Position numbers and translations under genes: made by a program. Shown here in pieces: positions 34,118 through 43,109 of a stretch of DNA of 64,000 nucleotides. How positions within the stretch are numbered: the stretch's first letter is position 1; each line of letters begins with the position of its first letter. This DNA is from JANXSG01 sp038203935 (lineage in GTDB: Bacteria; Armatimonadota; Chthonomonadetes; Chthonomonadales; Chthonomonadaceae). The stretch spans positions 17,810-81,809 of the forward strand of contig JBBRDM010000001.1 of assembly GCA_038203935.1 (NCBI GenBank). The letters are read 5' to 3'. The notes beneath the pieces are model-generated. The model was not told the DNA's origin and did not search any database. It saw nothing but the letters and a program-made list of their open reading frames with translations.

Positions 34118-36199
34118 TCATGGTCTGTGTTTATCTCTTGAGGCAGGAACGTTTAGATTAGGCCTATCCGGGAGCCATCGGGTCATCACGATATGGTTGT
34201 GGCCCGCATCCTCGGTAAAGAGGATATACTCCCCATTTTTGCGCTTATAGACCGTCATGCCGTGGGTAATGTCCACCTGGCCGCCTCCTCCACTAAACCC
34301 GTGCAGGGTGGGCTTGATAGTTCCGAGGTAGGCTCCTGAGTCTTTATCGTGCACGCGGATGCAGCCGTAACCGTATTGAATGAACACATATTGCCCGGCC
34401 TGTCGAACCGAAAGCGCCCGCCCAGCACCATAGCTAATCTCGGGAGTATAGCGCTTATCCTCATAGGGAATCGTCACGTCCCAGGCTTTGGTGCGGACGC
34501 CAGTCCAGTTGTCGTATCGGCACAATCGTACAACAGCGTCTTCAACCGACCCGACTGACTGACCACCGATATACATGATGTTATGGGCATTGTCATACAC
34601 CACCTTGCGAATGCTGCCGAACTCCGGCGGGGCATTCCAGGTTGTCGAAGACGCGGCGGTATAGATCGGATTTCCCGCGTGATCCAGGCCCTGACAGGGA
34701 TAGAAGGTGATTTTTGCAGGTCCCTGCGCGTCCCCAATGCGACAAATGCCGCCATCTGCCGTAATGTCGAAGTACTGATAGTATCCGGGCGCGCCCGCAG
34801 CAGTTTCCTCGGCATCAAAACGGCCGTTGCCGTTGGTATCGCGCGAGATTCTGTCCGGGTTCGCGCCTGAGAAGGTAACCGAGGGAATGGCGACCTCGCC
34901 ATCCACAGCGGAATGAAAGCGATAGATGTTCAACGGGTAGCCATTCTGATCCGATTGAGCGATAAACAGCTTGCCAGAGACACGAAACGCCGCTGCTCCT
35001 GCTCGGAAGCCGCCTTCAAAGGTCAGACGCGGATCGGATGGATACTTGAAGCGATTGACGGTGAAGCCCTGGAAGCTCCATTCTTTACCGTCCGATTTGC
35101 TGTAATCCAGCTTAAAATGATGCTGGTGATCGTAGGCGTCTGTCTCCGATTCCGGGTCAATGGCGGCACACTCGACATAGTCGAAACCATGCACCTCCCA
35201 GAGCCGTTTGCCGCTGTTGGTATAGGCTTCGATGGACTGGCCCCAGGCCTTTGCCCCATACATCATACACACATAAACGTTTCCAGCGCCGTCCACGCCC
35301 AGACCGCGGATCTGATGAAATTTGAGTGGAGCATGAAGTCCAGGCGTTTCAGAGAAAATGCCTCCCTTCGCCCCAAAAGTCTTTACGAGAGCGGGCTTGC
35401 CGCTCAAATTGCCATAGATGCGGATCTGGCTAGCCTCGTCCAGGCCGCCAACCAGGAGTTGATTTCCATTGTTGACAGTGATTGCCAGGGGATTCGTCAC
35501 ATCTGTGATGGAGGAGCCGATCACACCCATATCAGAAAATGACAGAATCGCCGTTCCGGTAAGGTTCGTATTCGGGTCGCTGCCGGGTTCATATTGGATA
35601 ACCCAGACCCGGCTGTTGTGATCCACTGCAATCTTGCCCGGCCGGGTACAGGACCATTGGCGTATCTGAGTCATCGTGTTCGTGGCATAGACCCGAATGA
35701 GGTTCTTCGCGTAGTCGCTGATGAAGAGTTTGTTGTCCTTGTAGGCCAGCCCCGTGATGCTGCTTCCCTCTAAAACCGTCAGATTGGGAGCGCTGCTGGA
35801 TGCATACCGATAACGCTGGATGCCATTGCCGCCACCCCAATAAACGTTCGTTCCGTCGGTAGCAACGGCCTTCACCGGATCGCCGAAGCCCGAATTGAAA
35901 CCGCTGTAACGGCCAAAGAAGGAACCGTTCTTGATGGCGAGGCCGCTCCCGCCCGCTTCGGCATAGCCAGCAGTGAAGACCGTACCGTTGCTGTCTACGC
36001 AGAGGTCGCGCACTTCATCGGGAACCCATGCTTTCGCGTTGTGGTCCATGAAGCTGTTGCCGACCCAGGAATAGGTCAAGGTGCCGGGTAAGGATTGTGC
36101 CTGACACCTCGCAGAGACGGAACCGAGAGGGAGAATCAGCAACATACCAGGAAGCATCGTTTTCGGCACTTTTGCAGCCATGATTTCCTTGAAACGCAT
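34118..36199 (-). CDS. Secreted beta-propeller (NHL-like) protein
   Basis: 693 residues. ATG 36199 has AAGGAGAG upstream and starts a signal peptide (ends near ARCQAQ). The mature protein is built of beta-propeller blades with recurring patterns such as VRDLCVDSNGTVFTAGYA, VKAVATDGTNVYWGGGNG, ITGLAYKDNKLFISDYAKNL and IRVYATNTMTQIRQW (shortened). It shares SW(V/L)GNSF near the mature N-terminus with the neighbour at 36274, so the two are paralogues. Function unknown; a role in envelope recognition of sugars is inferred only from a LacI regulator next door. Confidence 0.75.
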   Translation of the reverse strand: MRFKEIMAAKVPKTMLPGMLLILPLGSVSARCQAQSLPGTLTYSWVGNSFMDHNAKAWVPDEVRDLCVDSNGTVFTAGYAEAGGSGLAIKNGSFFGRYSGFNSGFGDPVKAVATDGTNVYWGGGNGIQRYRYASSSAPNLTVLEGSSITGLAYKDNKLFISDYAKNLIRVYATNTMTQIRQWSCTRPGKIAVDHNSRVWVIQYEPGSDPNTNLTGTAILSFSDMGVIGSSITDVTNPLAITVNNGNQLLVGGLDEASQIRIYGNLSGKPALVKTFGAKGGIFSETPGLHAPLKFHQIRGLGVDGAGNVYVCMMYGAKAWGQSIEAYTNSGKRLWEVHGFDYVECAAIDPESETDAYDHQHHFKLDYSKSDGKEWSFQGFTVNRFKYPSDPRLTFEGGFRAGAAAFRVSGKLFIAQSDQNGYPLNIYRFHSAVDGEVAIPSVTFSGANPDRISRDTNGNGRFDAEETAAGAPGYYQYFDITADGGICRIGDAQGPAKITFYPCQGLDHAGNPIYTAASSTTWNAPPEFGSIRKVVYDNAHNIMYIGGQSVGSVEDAVVRLCRYDNWTGVRTKAWDVTIPYEDKRYTPEISYGAGRALSVRQAGQYVFIQYGYGCIRVHDKDSGAYLGTIKPTLHGFSGGGGQVDITHGMTVYKRKNGEYILFTEDAGHNHIVMTRWLPDRPNLNVPASRDKHRP

Positions 36200-36273
36200 C
36201 CACACTCTCCTTGATTTCTGACAACCTGGTCGGGTGTTCCGCATCACTGGAACGCCTCATTCCTGAGTTTCCT

Positions 36274-38424
36274 TCATTGAGTTTTAAATCTGCGACGCAG
36301 TGGATCGGCAAGGTGATAAACGAGGCACTTGCCCTTGAAATCTTCCTCGACAAAGATCGCATAATCGCCGGAGCGGAGCCGGGTCAGGCGGAGAGCGTCT
36401 CGGAAGTCTATCCAGCCCGATTCGCCGGAAACCTCAGGGCCGGGTTTCAGAGAGCCGAGCGGATTGCCGTCACGATTATCATAAACGAACACTCGAGCGC
36501 TCTTGCAATCCACGACGGTGAACAACTCCCCGGCGACAGCGAAAGAGACCATAAAGGTCTTCCCGGCTTCGTAAGGGACATCGGTGCGATAGTGAAGCCT
36601 GCGGGTCGGCTTGGACCAGTCATCATAGCGGCAGACGACGGTTCCGGCAGTTCCCCATTCTCCGCCTGTGATTTCGCGGTCTTTCGTCTGACCGGTCAGG
36701 TACATGACGTCCGTTTCGGGCTGATAGTCCGTGCGAAGCAGGTCCGTGAACGGCGCAGGCATTGGCTCGTGGTCCGGCTTCACGGCATATTTCGGGATAC
36801 CGTTCTTATCTAACCCTTCGAAGCGCCATCGCCAGATACCCGTATCCCGACCGCCCTGCCAGAGATCGCCGCGCGAGTCCATGTTACTGGCCCAGTATTC
36901 GCCCTCCGGCCCTTCGGTGGCGGTATATTCGTCGTGGTCCATCTGCCCGTTACCATTGGCATCGCGCCACAGAAAACGTCCCTTTTCCGGCTGTCCTGCA
37001 GGCTTCCAATCGCCACGCTCCGTCTTGACCGGTCCTGAACACAACGCAGCAGCAGGAACCGCGATGTCGCCGTCAATGCGGTAGATGCCCAGAATACCCT
37101 GCCACATCCCCCGCAGGGCGAGAAAAGTTCTGCCTTCGAGGCGGCGGATCTCGGTCCCGCACTGGAGGCCGGGTAGGTGCTGCCGCATATCGTCTGGATA
37201 AAGGAAAGGATCGAGGGTCTGCGCGACCCAACTCCACGACCCATCGGCATTACGCGCGTATTTTCCGTCCGCCGTATACGCGATCTTTCCATCACTCGTT
37301 GGGTCGGCGTCCGCTACATCCACAAATTCGGTATTGGTGAGCTCCCACAGCATTTTCCAGGCGGTTCCCTGCCGTTCGAACGCCCGTAAAACGGTTCCCC
37401 CGCGCGGCGGAGATGCGCTGATATAGAGGTGTCCCTTCGCATCGAAGCCTGCTCCGGTCAGCGGAGGGAAGCGCAACGGCCCGACGGAGCCGGGATTCGG
37501 CTCCGCATACATTCCGCCTTTGACGCCGATAATCTCCACCATGTGCGGCTGTCTGGAGATATCCAGGAGATATACCTGACAGTTCGGCCCTCGGTCTGTG
37601 ACCAGCAGGCGATGCTCAGACACAAATGTCAGCGAAGACGCCTTTGCGCCTGCGGGAAGCGGCAGATTCATCCGTATAACCCGGTCGCCGGTTCCCACCC
37701 GGAAAATGAGTGGCGCGGGAGCGTCATAGTGATAGACTTCGGCGCCAAATCCACCGCCAGAGAGGAGCCAGAGTTCGCCTGTTGGTGAGAGCGCCAGCCG
37801 AGTCGGACGGGGAACAGAGATCTCCCGCAAGATTTTCATGGATGCCGTGTCAATGACAAGGATGCGATTCTGGGCAGTGTCGGCGACATAGAGTGAGCTG
37901 CCGTCGGTGACAGCGGCCTGCGGAATGAGTTCATGGTTGTCGGGCGCTTCTCGAAACGACAGCATATTTCTGAAGGGGGTTTTTCCGCCGGCAAAAGGGA
38001 CGACTTTACCGTCGAGTGTATAGCGTGAGACGCCGAAATAGCACATGGGCTTTTCCGAAGGAGCCTCGCCCGCCTTGACTTCCTTTGCGTCCTCACGCGC
38101 TGCGGTGTGTGCATAGTAGGCGTATCCGCCGCCAACGGTCAGTCCAAACCCTCCGCGCATATGGGTAGCGTCGAATTTGCCGATCACATCCCCATTTTTA
38201 TAGATACCGACATCTCGCCCCGCTTCGTCCCAAAAACTCGGCATATAGACGGTTCCATCGGGTGTCACAGTCATCTGTTCATTGAAGTTCTGCACCCATT
38301 TCGGCCCACCGCCGAACGAATTGCCCAGCCAGCTTGTCGTGTATTTCAATCCGTCCTGTTGTGCGAAACCAGGGGCCGCGACGACGAGCAGGAGAAGAAT
38401 TAAAAGAAGGTTCCGTTTCCTCAT
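36274..38424 (-). CDS. Secreted beta-propeller protein, paralogue of 34118
   Basis: 716 residues with signal peptide MRKRNLLLILLLLVVAAPGF then AQQ. Propeller repeats include MTVTPDGTVYMPSFWDEAGR, YVADTAQNRILVIDTASMKI and LALSPTGELWLLSGGGFGAE. A segment FLWRDANGNGQMDHDEYTA resembles an EF-hand-type D-x-N-G-N-G calcium loop. It follows the LacI gene at 38534 on the same strand and precedes its paralogue by 74 bp, so the three may form one unit. No catalytic motif recognised. Confidence 0.75.
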   Translation of the reverse strand: MRKRNLLLILLLLVVAAPGFAQQDGLKYTTSWLGNSFGGGPKWVQNFNEQMTVTPDGTVYMPSFWDEAGRDVGIYKNGDVIGKFDATHMRGGFGLTVGGGYAYYAHTAAREDAKEVKAGEAPSEKPMCYFGVSRYTLDGKVVPFAGGKTPFRNMLSFREAPDNHELIPQAAVTDGSSLYVADTAQNRILVIDTASMKILREISVPRPTRLALSPTGELWLLSGGGFGAEVYHYDAPAPLIFRVGTGDRVIRMNLPLPAGAKASSLTFVSEHRLLVTDRGPNCQVYLLDISRQPHMVEIIGVKGGMYAEPNPGSVGPLRFPPLTGAGFDAKGHLYISASPPRGGTVLRAFERQGTAWKMLWELTNTEFVDVADADPTSDGKIAYTADGKYARNADGSWSWVAQTLDPFLYPDDMRQHLPGLQCGTEIRRLEGRTFLALRGMWQGILGIYRIDGDIAVPAAALCSGPVKTERGDWKPAGQPEKGRFLWRDANGNGQMDHDEYTATEGPEGEYWASNMDSRGDLWQGGRDTGIWRWRFEGLDKNGIPKYAVKPDHEPMPAPFTDLLRTDYQPETDVMYLTGQTKDREITGGEWGTAGTVVCRYDDWSKPTRRLHYRTDVPYEAGKTFMVSFAVAGELFTVVDCKSARVFVYDNRDGNPLGSLKPGPEVSGESGWIDFRDALRLTRLRSGDYAIFVEEDFKGKCLVYHLADPLRRRFKTQ

Positions 38425-38533
38425 GAATCCATACACCTTTCTATAGTTGAGAGTGACAATATCTCTGAACATCACTGCAGGCTTTCTGATCGAGCCACGA
38501 TTCAGCTCTGCCTCCGTTGGAACATGGCAAAGG

Positions 38534-39550
38534 TTAGCCGCAAAACCAGTCGGGCCGCCATGTCGGGGACATAATGGGAAGACGAACGACTTCTGCCTCT
38601 GTAGGCGAACCAGTCTTTATTCTGTTCAATAGCATTTCTCCTGCGTGCAATCCCAACGATCTTGGATCATGTGCCTGGTAGGCGCAGCCCGGTTCCAGGT
38701 ATTCCCACTCGGTAATCGAGACCTGCGCCAGAAGGGTGATGTCCTGTGGCACTCGCAATCCCTGCGCTTGCAAGATCACGCGCCAGGCGTTTGCGCCTCT
38801 CCAGTCCCGGACGATCAACGCGGTGGGAGCGCGAGGCGTTTGCACAAAAGCAAGTCGCTCGGCAGGACCAGCTTGCGCACCGAGAACGTACGCAGGATCG
38901 AACCCGGCACAAAGCGCGTTCATCGCATCTTCGTAACCACGATGGAGATCGAACGCGAAGGGCTGAACAGCGGCAGGGAGAAAGTCCGTGAAACCGATGC
39001 GTGTGTGCCCCTGTTCTCTCAGCCAGGCGACAGCCTCATAGGCGCAGCGGTAGTTGTCTTGGTCCACCTGAGGCAGAGACGGATCGCCCGGATTTCCCAG
39101 CACGACAAAAGGCATTGCCAGTTGGCGTAAGGCGGCATATAACGCGGGGCTGCCCTGAGCCGCATAGAGACAGACGCCATCGCAGCCACTGGTGTAGAGC
39201 GCTTTTTCAAATTCGTGGCTGTCGGGCCGGTCTGAAGTCGACGGGAGAAGAACAACGCGATAATCCTGCCGGGCAGCCGCTTTGATCAATCCCTGCTGTT
39301 CGAGCAGGCGCGAGGCGAGGAAATTGTGTAATCCTTCGTCTGCAGAGGAAACAGCGATCTGTCTTGAGCGTCCGGTGGAGAGAGCGCGCGCCGAGGGAGA
39401 GGGTCGGTATTGCATCGACTGCGCGGCGGCATGAATACGCTGCCGGGTCTGTTCCGAGACTCGGACCCCCTCATCATTGTTGAGCACACGTGACACAAGC
39501 CCCGGCGAAAGTTTCAGTTGAGCAGCAACTTCACGAAGTGTAATTGGCAT
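38534..39550 (-). CDS. LacI-family transcriptional regulator
   Basis: 338 residues from ATG 39550, where the family N-terminus begins (MPITLREVAAQLKLSPGLVS, then RVLNNDEGVRVSEQTRQRI). The frame extends to 39580. A type I periplasmic-binding-like domain follows (QIAVSSADEGLHNFLASRLL, PTALIVRDWRGANAWRV). It lies upstream of two secreted propeller genes on the same strand and probably controls them. No clear operator was defined; GATGCATC lies just before the gene. Confidence 0.9.
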   Translation of the reverse strand: MPITLREVAAQLKLSPGLVSRVLNNDEGVRVSEQTRQRIHAAAQSMQYRPSPSARALSTGRSRQIAVSSADEGLHNFLASRLLEQQGLIKAAARQDYRVVLLPSTSDRPDSHEFEKALYTSGCDGVCLYAAQGSPALYAALRQLAMPFVVLGNPGDPSLPQVDQDNYRCAYEAVAWLREQGHTRIGFTDFLPAAVQPFAFDLHRGYEDAMNALCAGFDPAYVLGAQAGPAERLAFVQTPRAPTALIVRDWRGANAWRVILQAQGLRVPQDITLLAQVSITEWEYLEPGCAYQAHDPRSLGLHAGEMLLNRIKTGSPTEAEVVRLPIMSPTWRPDWFCG

Positions 39551-39937
39551 AGTAAGCCGTTTGATGCATCGGTTTACCAAAAGTTACAGGGAGATTATTA
39601 ACAGATTGTCAGATTGCCCCGGTGACAGCTTCGGGAGGGTGGCCTACTTCCCGTCGCCCATATAGAATGCAGAGCTCAGAGCGTTCGGAACGTAATACTT
39701 GCTGCAGTGAGTTGCATTCGCGATTACGATTATAAAAGAGTTCGCTAGTTAAGCCTATAATTTGACCCGCATAATATCGATTGTATAATAAGTATAATCA
39801 TACACATACTGAATACTCATACTATTTTAGAAATTCAGCACAAGAATCGATACCATACAGGCAGGTTTAGCAGACAACGATAAAGGATTCATCACTGTGG
39901 CCTGAACACAGCGACTTGGAACTGACTGGAGGTTTCT
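39551..39937. other. Intergenic region, no gene seen
   Basis: AT-rich divergent-promoter region between the LacI gene and the acetyltransferase gene. TGACTGGAGGTTTCT supplies the ribosome site for the latter. No repeat or structured RNA recognised. Confidence 0.5.
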
Positions 39938-40411
39938 ATGATCCGATCCATTACACCAGCGGATTCGCCGGCGGTGATTGCTTTAGCTGTCTCAAGTGGT
40001 CTGTTCCCTGAGGAAGAGACGGGATTTCTGGACAAAATGCTCGCGGACTATTTCGATGATAAGATCGAGGAAGGCCATGTTTGCCTTATAGATGAAGAAG
40101 ACCGTCCCGTTAGCGTCGCTTACTACGCGCCAGAAATAGTGACCGAGGGAACCTGGAACTTGTTGATGATTGCCGTCCGAAGCGATTGTCAGGGACAAGG
40201 GCATGGAAGGACCTTATTGAGCCATGTGGAGAACACGCTGCGGGAAAGTGGTCAGCGTCTGCTATTGGTAGAAACGTCCGGACTGCCGAGTTTCGAGCTG
40301 ACTCGGACATTTTATGTGAAGTGCGGCTATGAGGTTGAGGCGCGGATCCGTGATTATTACAATGAAAGTGATGATAAGATCATCTTTCGCAAAGTGCTGA
40401 ATACGAAATAG
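39938..40411 (+). CDS. GNAT-family N-acetyltransferase
   Basis: 157 residues, one GNAT domain. MIRSITPADSPAVIALA is the usual beginning, the acetyl-CoA pyrophosphate loop is CQGQGHGRTLL (Q-x-x-G-x-G/A), and FYVKCGYEVEARIRDYYNES gives the C-terminal strand. The enzyme would transfer acetyl from acetyl-CoA to an amine. Substrate unknown. GGAGG lies 7 bases upstream of the ATG. Confidence 0.92.
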   Translation: MIRSITPADSPAVIALAVSSGLFPEEETGFLDKMLADYFDDKIEEGHVCLIDEEDRPVSVAYYAPEIVTEGTWNLLMIAVRSDCQGQGHGRTLLSHVENTLRESGQRLLLVETSGLPSFELTRTFYVKCGYEVEARIRDYYNESDDKIIFRKVLNTK

Positions 40412-40518
40412 GGGCCTCAATGCTCCAATCTCCGGTAGGACATGGGTATTGTGAGAACCCTCGGAGCGAATTTCGCTTAGCGTACGTTTTCGTTCCAATT
40501 ATTGCCAGACCCCAATAA

Positions 40519-40549
40519 CAGTTACCATCACGTAGTTTCCCGGAATTAC
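40519..40549. repeat. 31-bp repeat, also at 44877-44907
   Basis: The two copies match at 29 of 31 positions, with a shared stretch TAGTTTCCCGGAATTAC. On the minus strand both read AVIPGNYV.VT; here the frame continues VIGVWQ and stop, so they may be 3' ends of a duplicated gene. Confidence 0.6.
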
Positions 40550-40639
40550 AGCCGTCTGCAGCCATATCTACCTGACGTCCATTTAGAGTATACTCTAACT
40601 GGACATTGGCACCTGTTCCTCGAACCACACTTATTGCCG

Positions 40640-41080
40640 CTATCGTACGGATGGCCGCACGGAGCACTTCCTGAGGGACCAGAGCGGCGAAACGATCATA
40701 CCCACAAAGCACACTAGCCAGGTGAAGGCTAAACCAAGAAGCCAAAAGTAGCGGCCCGATGCATTAGAAGTGAATAAGGCCATGGGAACGAAGAATATCG
40801 ACCAGATGCCCCCGACTCTCCAGAAACCCATTCGAATGTGCTTTTGCGCAAAATTCCTCCAGGCAATAAGGACGTTCGCACTTGCTTCAGTGGGAGTACC
40901 AAACGCTTTCAACGCGTTTGCCACCGCCACTTCTTCCTTCTGTCCCTGTTCCTGGTTGGCCGCGACTGCCATAAGCAGATGGGCGCGCATCTCTTTAAGC
41001 TCCTCGTCGCGGCGGGGTTTCGGAATGGAGACGATTTGCTGGGCCACTTGCGCCAGATAGTTCTCAAGCTGTTTGTACAT
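40640..41080 (-). CDS. Permease-prefix-domain membrane protein
   Basis: 146 residues. The N-terminal cytoplasmic helix domain reads LENYLAQVAQQIVSIPKPRR then DEELKEMRAHL and ALKAFGTPTEAS, the 'permease prefix' / DUF1700-type module. Two membrane helices follow (about 90-107 and 112-131). It overlaps the PadR gene by 17 nt, a common pairing in which the PadR protein controls the membrane protein. The C-terminal tail after SPLWSLRKC is unusual and may be a truncation of a longer permease. Confidence 0.8.
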   Translation of the reverse strand: MYKQLENYLAQVAQQIVSIPKPRRDEELKEMRAHLLMAVAANQEQGQKEEVAVANALKAFGTPTEASANVLIAWRNFAQKHIRMGFWRVGGIWSIFFVPMALFTSNASGRYFWLLGLAFTWLVCFVGMIVSPLWSLRKCSVRPSVR

Positions 41081-41435
41081 GATATATCCTTTCTCGATCC
41101 AGTGTTCCGGGGGCGAGTTTGCTCAGCACCTTGTCAATGAGTGCCGTATAGTCTTTCAACTCCTGCGTTCGCCTCTGTGCTTCTTCCGCGCCCTTCTCGG
41201 TAAGCGAGTAGACCTTGCGGTCTGCGCCCTTCTCTTGTGGCTGCCATTCTCCAACGATCAGCCCATCCTGCTCCAGCACCCGGAGCGCAGGGTAGAGGGT
41301 AGCCTCCTTGAGCCTGAGTGCGTCGTCACTAAGCAATTTTACTTCGCGGGCAATGCCGTAGCCGTGCAGCGACTGCTTGCTGAGCACCGCCAGCACGAGA
41401 GCGGGTAGATCGCCCTTGACTAAGTCTCTTCTCAT
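41064..41435 (-). CDS. PadR-family transcriptional regulator
   Basis: 123 residues. Winged helix with LPALVLAVLSKQSLHGYGIA, LKEATLYPALRVLEQDGLIV and the wing GADRKVYSLTEKGAEEAQRR, plus a C-terminal dimer helix. It is the first gene of a two-gene unit. Its promoter and ribosome site lie in a 50-bp palindrome (41440-41489), which implies tight autoregulation. Confidence 0.93.
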   Translation of the reverse strand: MRRDLVKGDLPALVLAVLSKQSLHGYGIAREVKLLSDDALRLKEATLYPALRVLEQDGLIVGEWQPQEKGADRKVYSLTEKGAEEAQRRTQELKDYTALIDKVLSKLAPGTLDRERIYHVQTA

Positions 41436-41439
41436 GGCA

Positions 41440-41489
41440 ATACCTCCTAAATCATAGTATATCGTAATATACCATGATTTAGGAGGTAT
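41440..41489. promoter_or_regulatory. 50-bp palindromic operator covering the padR ribosome site
   Basis: The outer arms ATACCTCCTAAATCAT and ATGATTTAGGAGGTAT are perfect 16-bp inverted repeats. The inner part is GTATATCGTAATATAC. On the minus strand the right-hand arm supplies AGGAGG for padR. PadR proteins bind long AT-rich palindromes. The symmetry could also fold the mRNA leader and hide the ribosome site. Confidence 0.75.
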
Positions 41490-41701
41490 GTCAAGTATAC
41501 CTAGTTCTGGATTGGGAGCATATCAATTTGACTAGTGACACCATACGGCAGCAGAGCAAACAGGTCGAGCGGGGCAAATTCAGGCCCGTACGCCCGTTCG
41601 CAAATTCTTAATGTACGATATTTTCCGTTTCTTGAGCGGACCCTTAATAGCCCGCTTATGGCGAACGCTCAAATATAAGGAAACCTGTAAAGGAGAAGCA
41701 T

Positions 41702-42847
41702 TTGCTGGACACACATATTGTTAAGGTTGCTGCGCACGAGGTAATGGTCCATGCTCACAAAGGATATGTTGACCGGTCAGAATTTGGAGAATCGATATTC
41801 GATAAGGCCTCAAAATGGATCATCGAAGTGCATACAGATAATGGGCTGGCGGGTATCGGTGAAACAGATCGAGGCTGCGATGGAGAGACGGTACGCAGAG
41901 GAGCCGAGCAGCTTGTGGGGCGGAAACTGGCGGAGATCGACAGGCACGATCCTCTTCAAACAGACTGGAGTGGGCACGATATGTTCGGCCATCCCACACC
42001 GCCAATTCAACCACGGCTGGATGAGTGCGACCTGCCGCAAAGCCGTGCCCTGAATGCGTTCCGGGTTGCACTCCACGACCTTTGGGGCAAAGCGCTTGGT
42101 GTGCCTGTGCATGCGCTGTTTACCGAACGAAAATGCCGAGATGAAATTGCGGTAAGCTGGTGGTTTGGCCGGAGCGACCGGGAACATGCCGCCAGACAGA
42201 TGCAGGTTGGGCTGGAGCAGGGTTTCACTTCGGTCAAGTTTAAGGCCGCCGCAGAAGACGATGTACCTGGTATCGTGGAATCCATAAAATCGGTGGCGGG
42301 ACCGGAAACGATGATCATCATCGATCCGAACAGACGTTTCTATCGACTGAGCGAGACACTTGCAATCACCAAAAAACTGGAGCATTTCGAGAACATTATC
42401 CTGGAGGACCCGTTTCCATATATACCAGATGAATGGAGGCTGCTTCGCCAAAAAACTTCCATTCCCCTCGCAATTCATGCATTTAGTGGTCCATCGTTAA
42501 TCTATGGGCCAGACCGTCCTTTCGACTTCGTCAATATCGGAGGGTCGGACGTTCTATTTCTGGCGGAACTTGCTTATCGCTATCGTATGCGCTGTTGGTA
42601 TGGCTCAGCGCTTGAACTGGGTATTCTGGATGCCTGGACACTGCATCAAGCTGCTGTTTCGCGAGCATGTACTCTCCCGAACGATGTAGGTCATCTCATT
42701 CGTGAAAACGATCTTATTGAGGAATCGCTGCCCGTCACTAATGGGCGCATTCGTGTCCCGGACTCGCCCGGGCTAGGTGTGACCCTTGATCAGGATGCTC
42801 TTGCCCACTATAAAATCAGTTCATTTTCCGTGAATAAACCGGATTGA
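41702..42847 (+). CDS. Enolase-superfamily (mandelate racemase-like) enzyme
   Basis: 381 residues from TTG 41702, preceded by AAAGGAGAAGCA; no ATG precedes the domain. The N-terminal capping domain covers about 1-130. The barrel shows SVKFKA (K-x-K, about 178), metal ligand IIDPN (Asp, about 206) and ILEDP (Glu, about 234). At the third ligand position, where most members have a G-E motif, the sequence reads PLAIHAFSG, so the site is atypical. Members racemise or dehydrate sugar acids. Substrate unknown; a glycan-degradation role fits the surroundings. Confidence 0.82.
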   Translation: MLDTHIVKVAAHEVMVHAHKGYVDRSEFGESIFDKASKWIIEVHTDNGLAGIGETDRGCDGETVRRGAEQLVGRKLAEIDRHDPLQTDWSGHDMFGHPTPPIQPRLDECDLPQSRALNAFRVALHDLWGKALGVPVHALFTERKCRDEIAVSWWFGRSDREHAARQMQVGLEQGFTSVKFKAAAEDDVPGIVESIKSVAGPETMIIIDPNRRFYRLSETLAITKKLEHFENIILEDPFPYIPDEWRLLRQKTSIPLAIHAFSGPSLIYGPDRPFDFVNIGGSDVLFLAELAYRYRMRCWYGSALELGILDAWTLHQAAVSRACTLPNDVGHLIRENDLIEESLPVTNGRIRVPDSPGLGVTLDQDALAHYKISSFSVNKPD

Positions 42848-42965
42848 GAATGATCGAGATGGCTGCCTGTCCGTTGTTCATTCGCCAGTTGGTAGGAAGG
42901 ATCATAGCTGTAGCTGACCGGACTGGCATCCAGTTCGTCTGCCAACGTTATGTCAACACACTCGC

Positions 42966-43109
42966 TCAGCTCACTGTGAAGTTTATTCTGATCGCTATAA
43001 GTGCTGTGCTAAGCAGGGCAATGAGACCGATTAGCCTGAACAAATCAAATTGCCAGGCTCGCCTTTGAGTCCACCGGAAGAAGTCAAGTCCAGAATCAAA
43101 AATATCCAA
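42966..43109 (-). CDS. Possible small single-pass membrane protein
   Basis: 47 codons from a TTG at 43109 overlapping the end of the gene at 43096. The product reads LDIFDSGLDFFRWTQRRAWQ then FDLFRLIGLIALLSTALIAI and RINFTVS. A basic WTQRRAWQFDLFRL segment precedes one membrane helix, a layout seen in small planctomycete/armatimonad proteins. There is no clear ribosome site, and it may be a remnant. Confidence 0.3.
   Translation of the reverse strand: MDIFDSGLDFFRWTQRRAWQFDLFRLIGLIALLSTALIAIRINFTVS

Noticed and set aside
40380..40745. 121-codon minus-strand frame overlapping the permease-prefix gene end
   Set aside because: Mixed composition, overlaps two better genes, and the conserved 31-bp repeat is read in another frame.
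42844..43068. 74-codon plus-strand frame after the enolase-superfamily gene
   Set aside because: No domain or ribosome site; the opposite strand has a more protein-like small frame.
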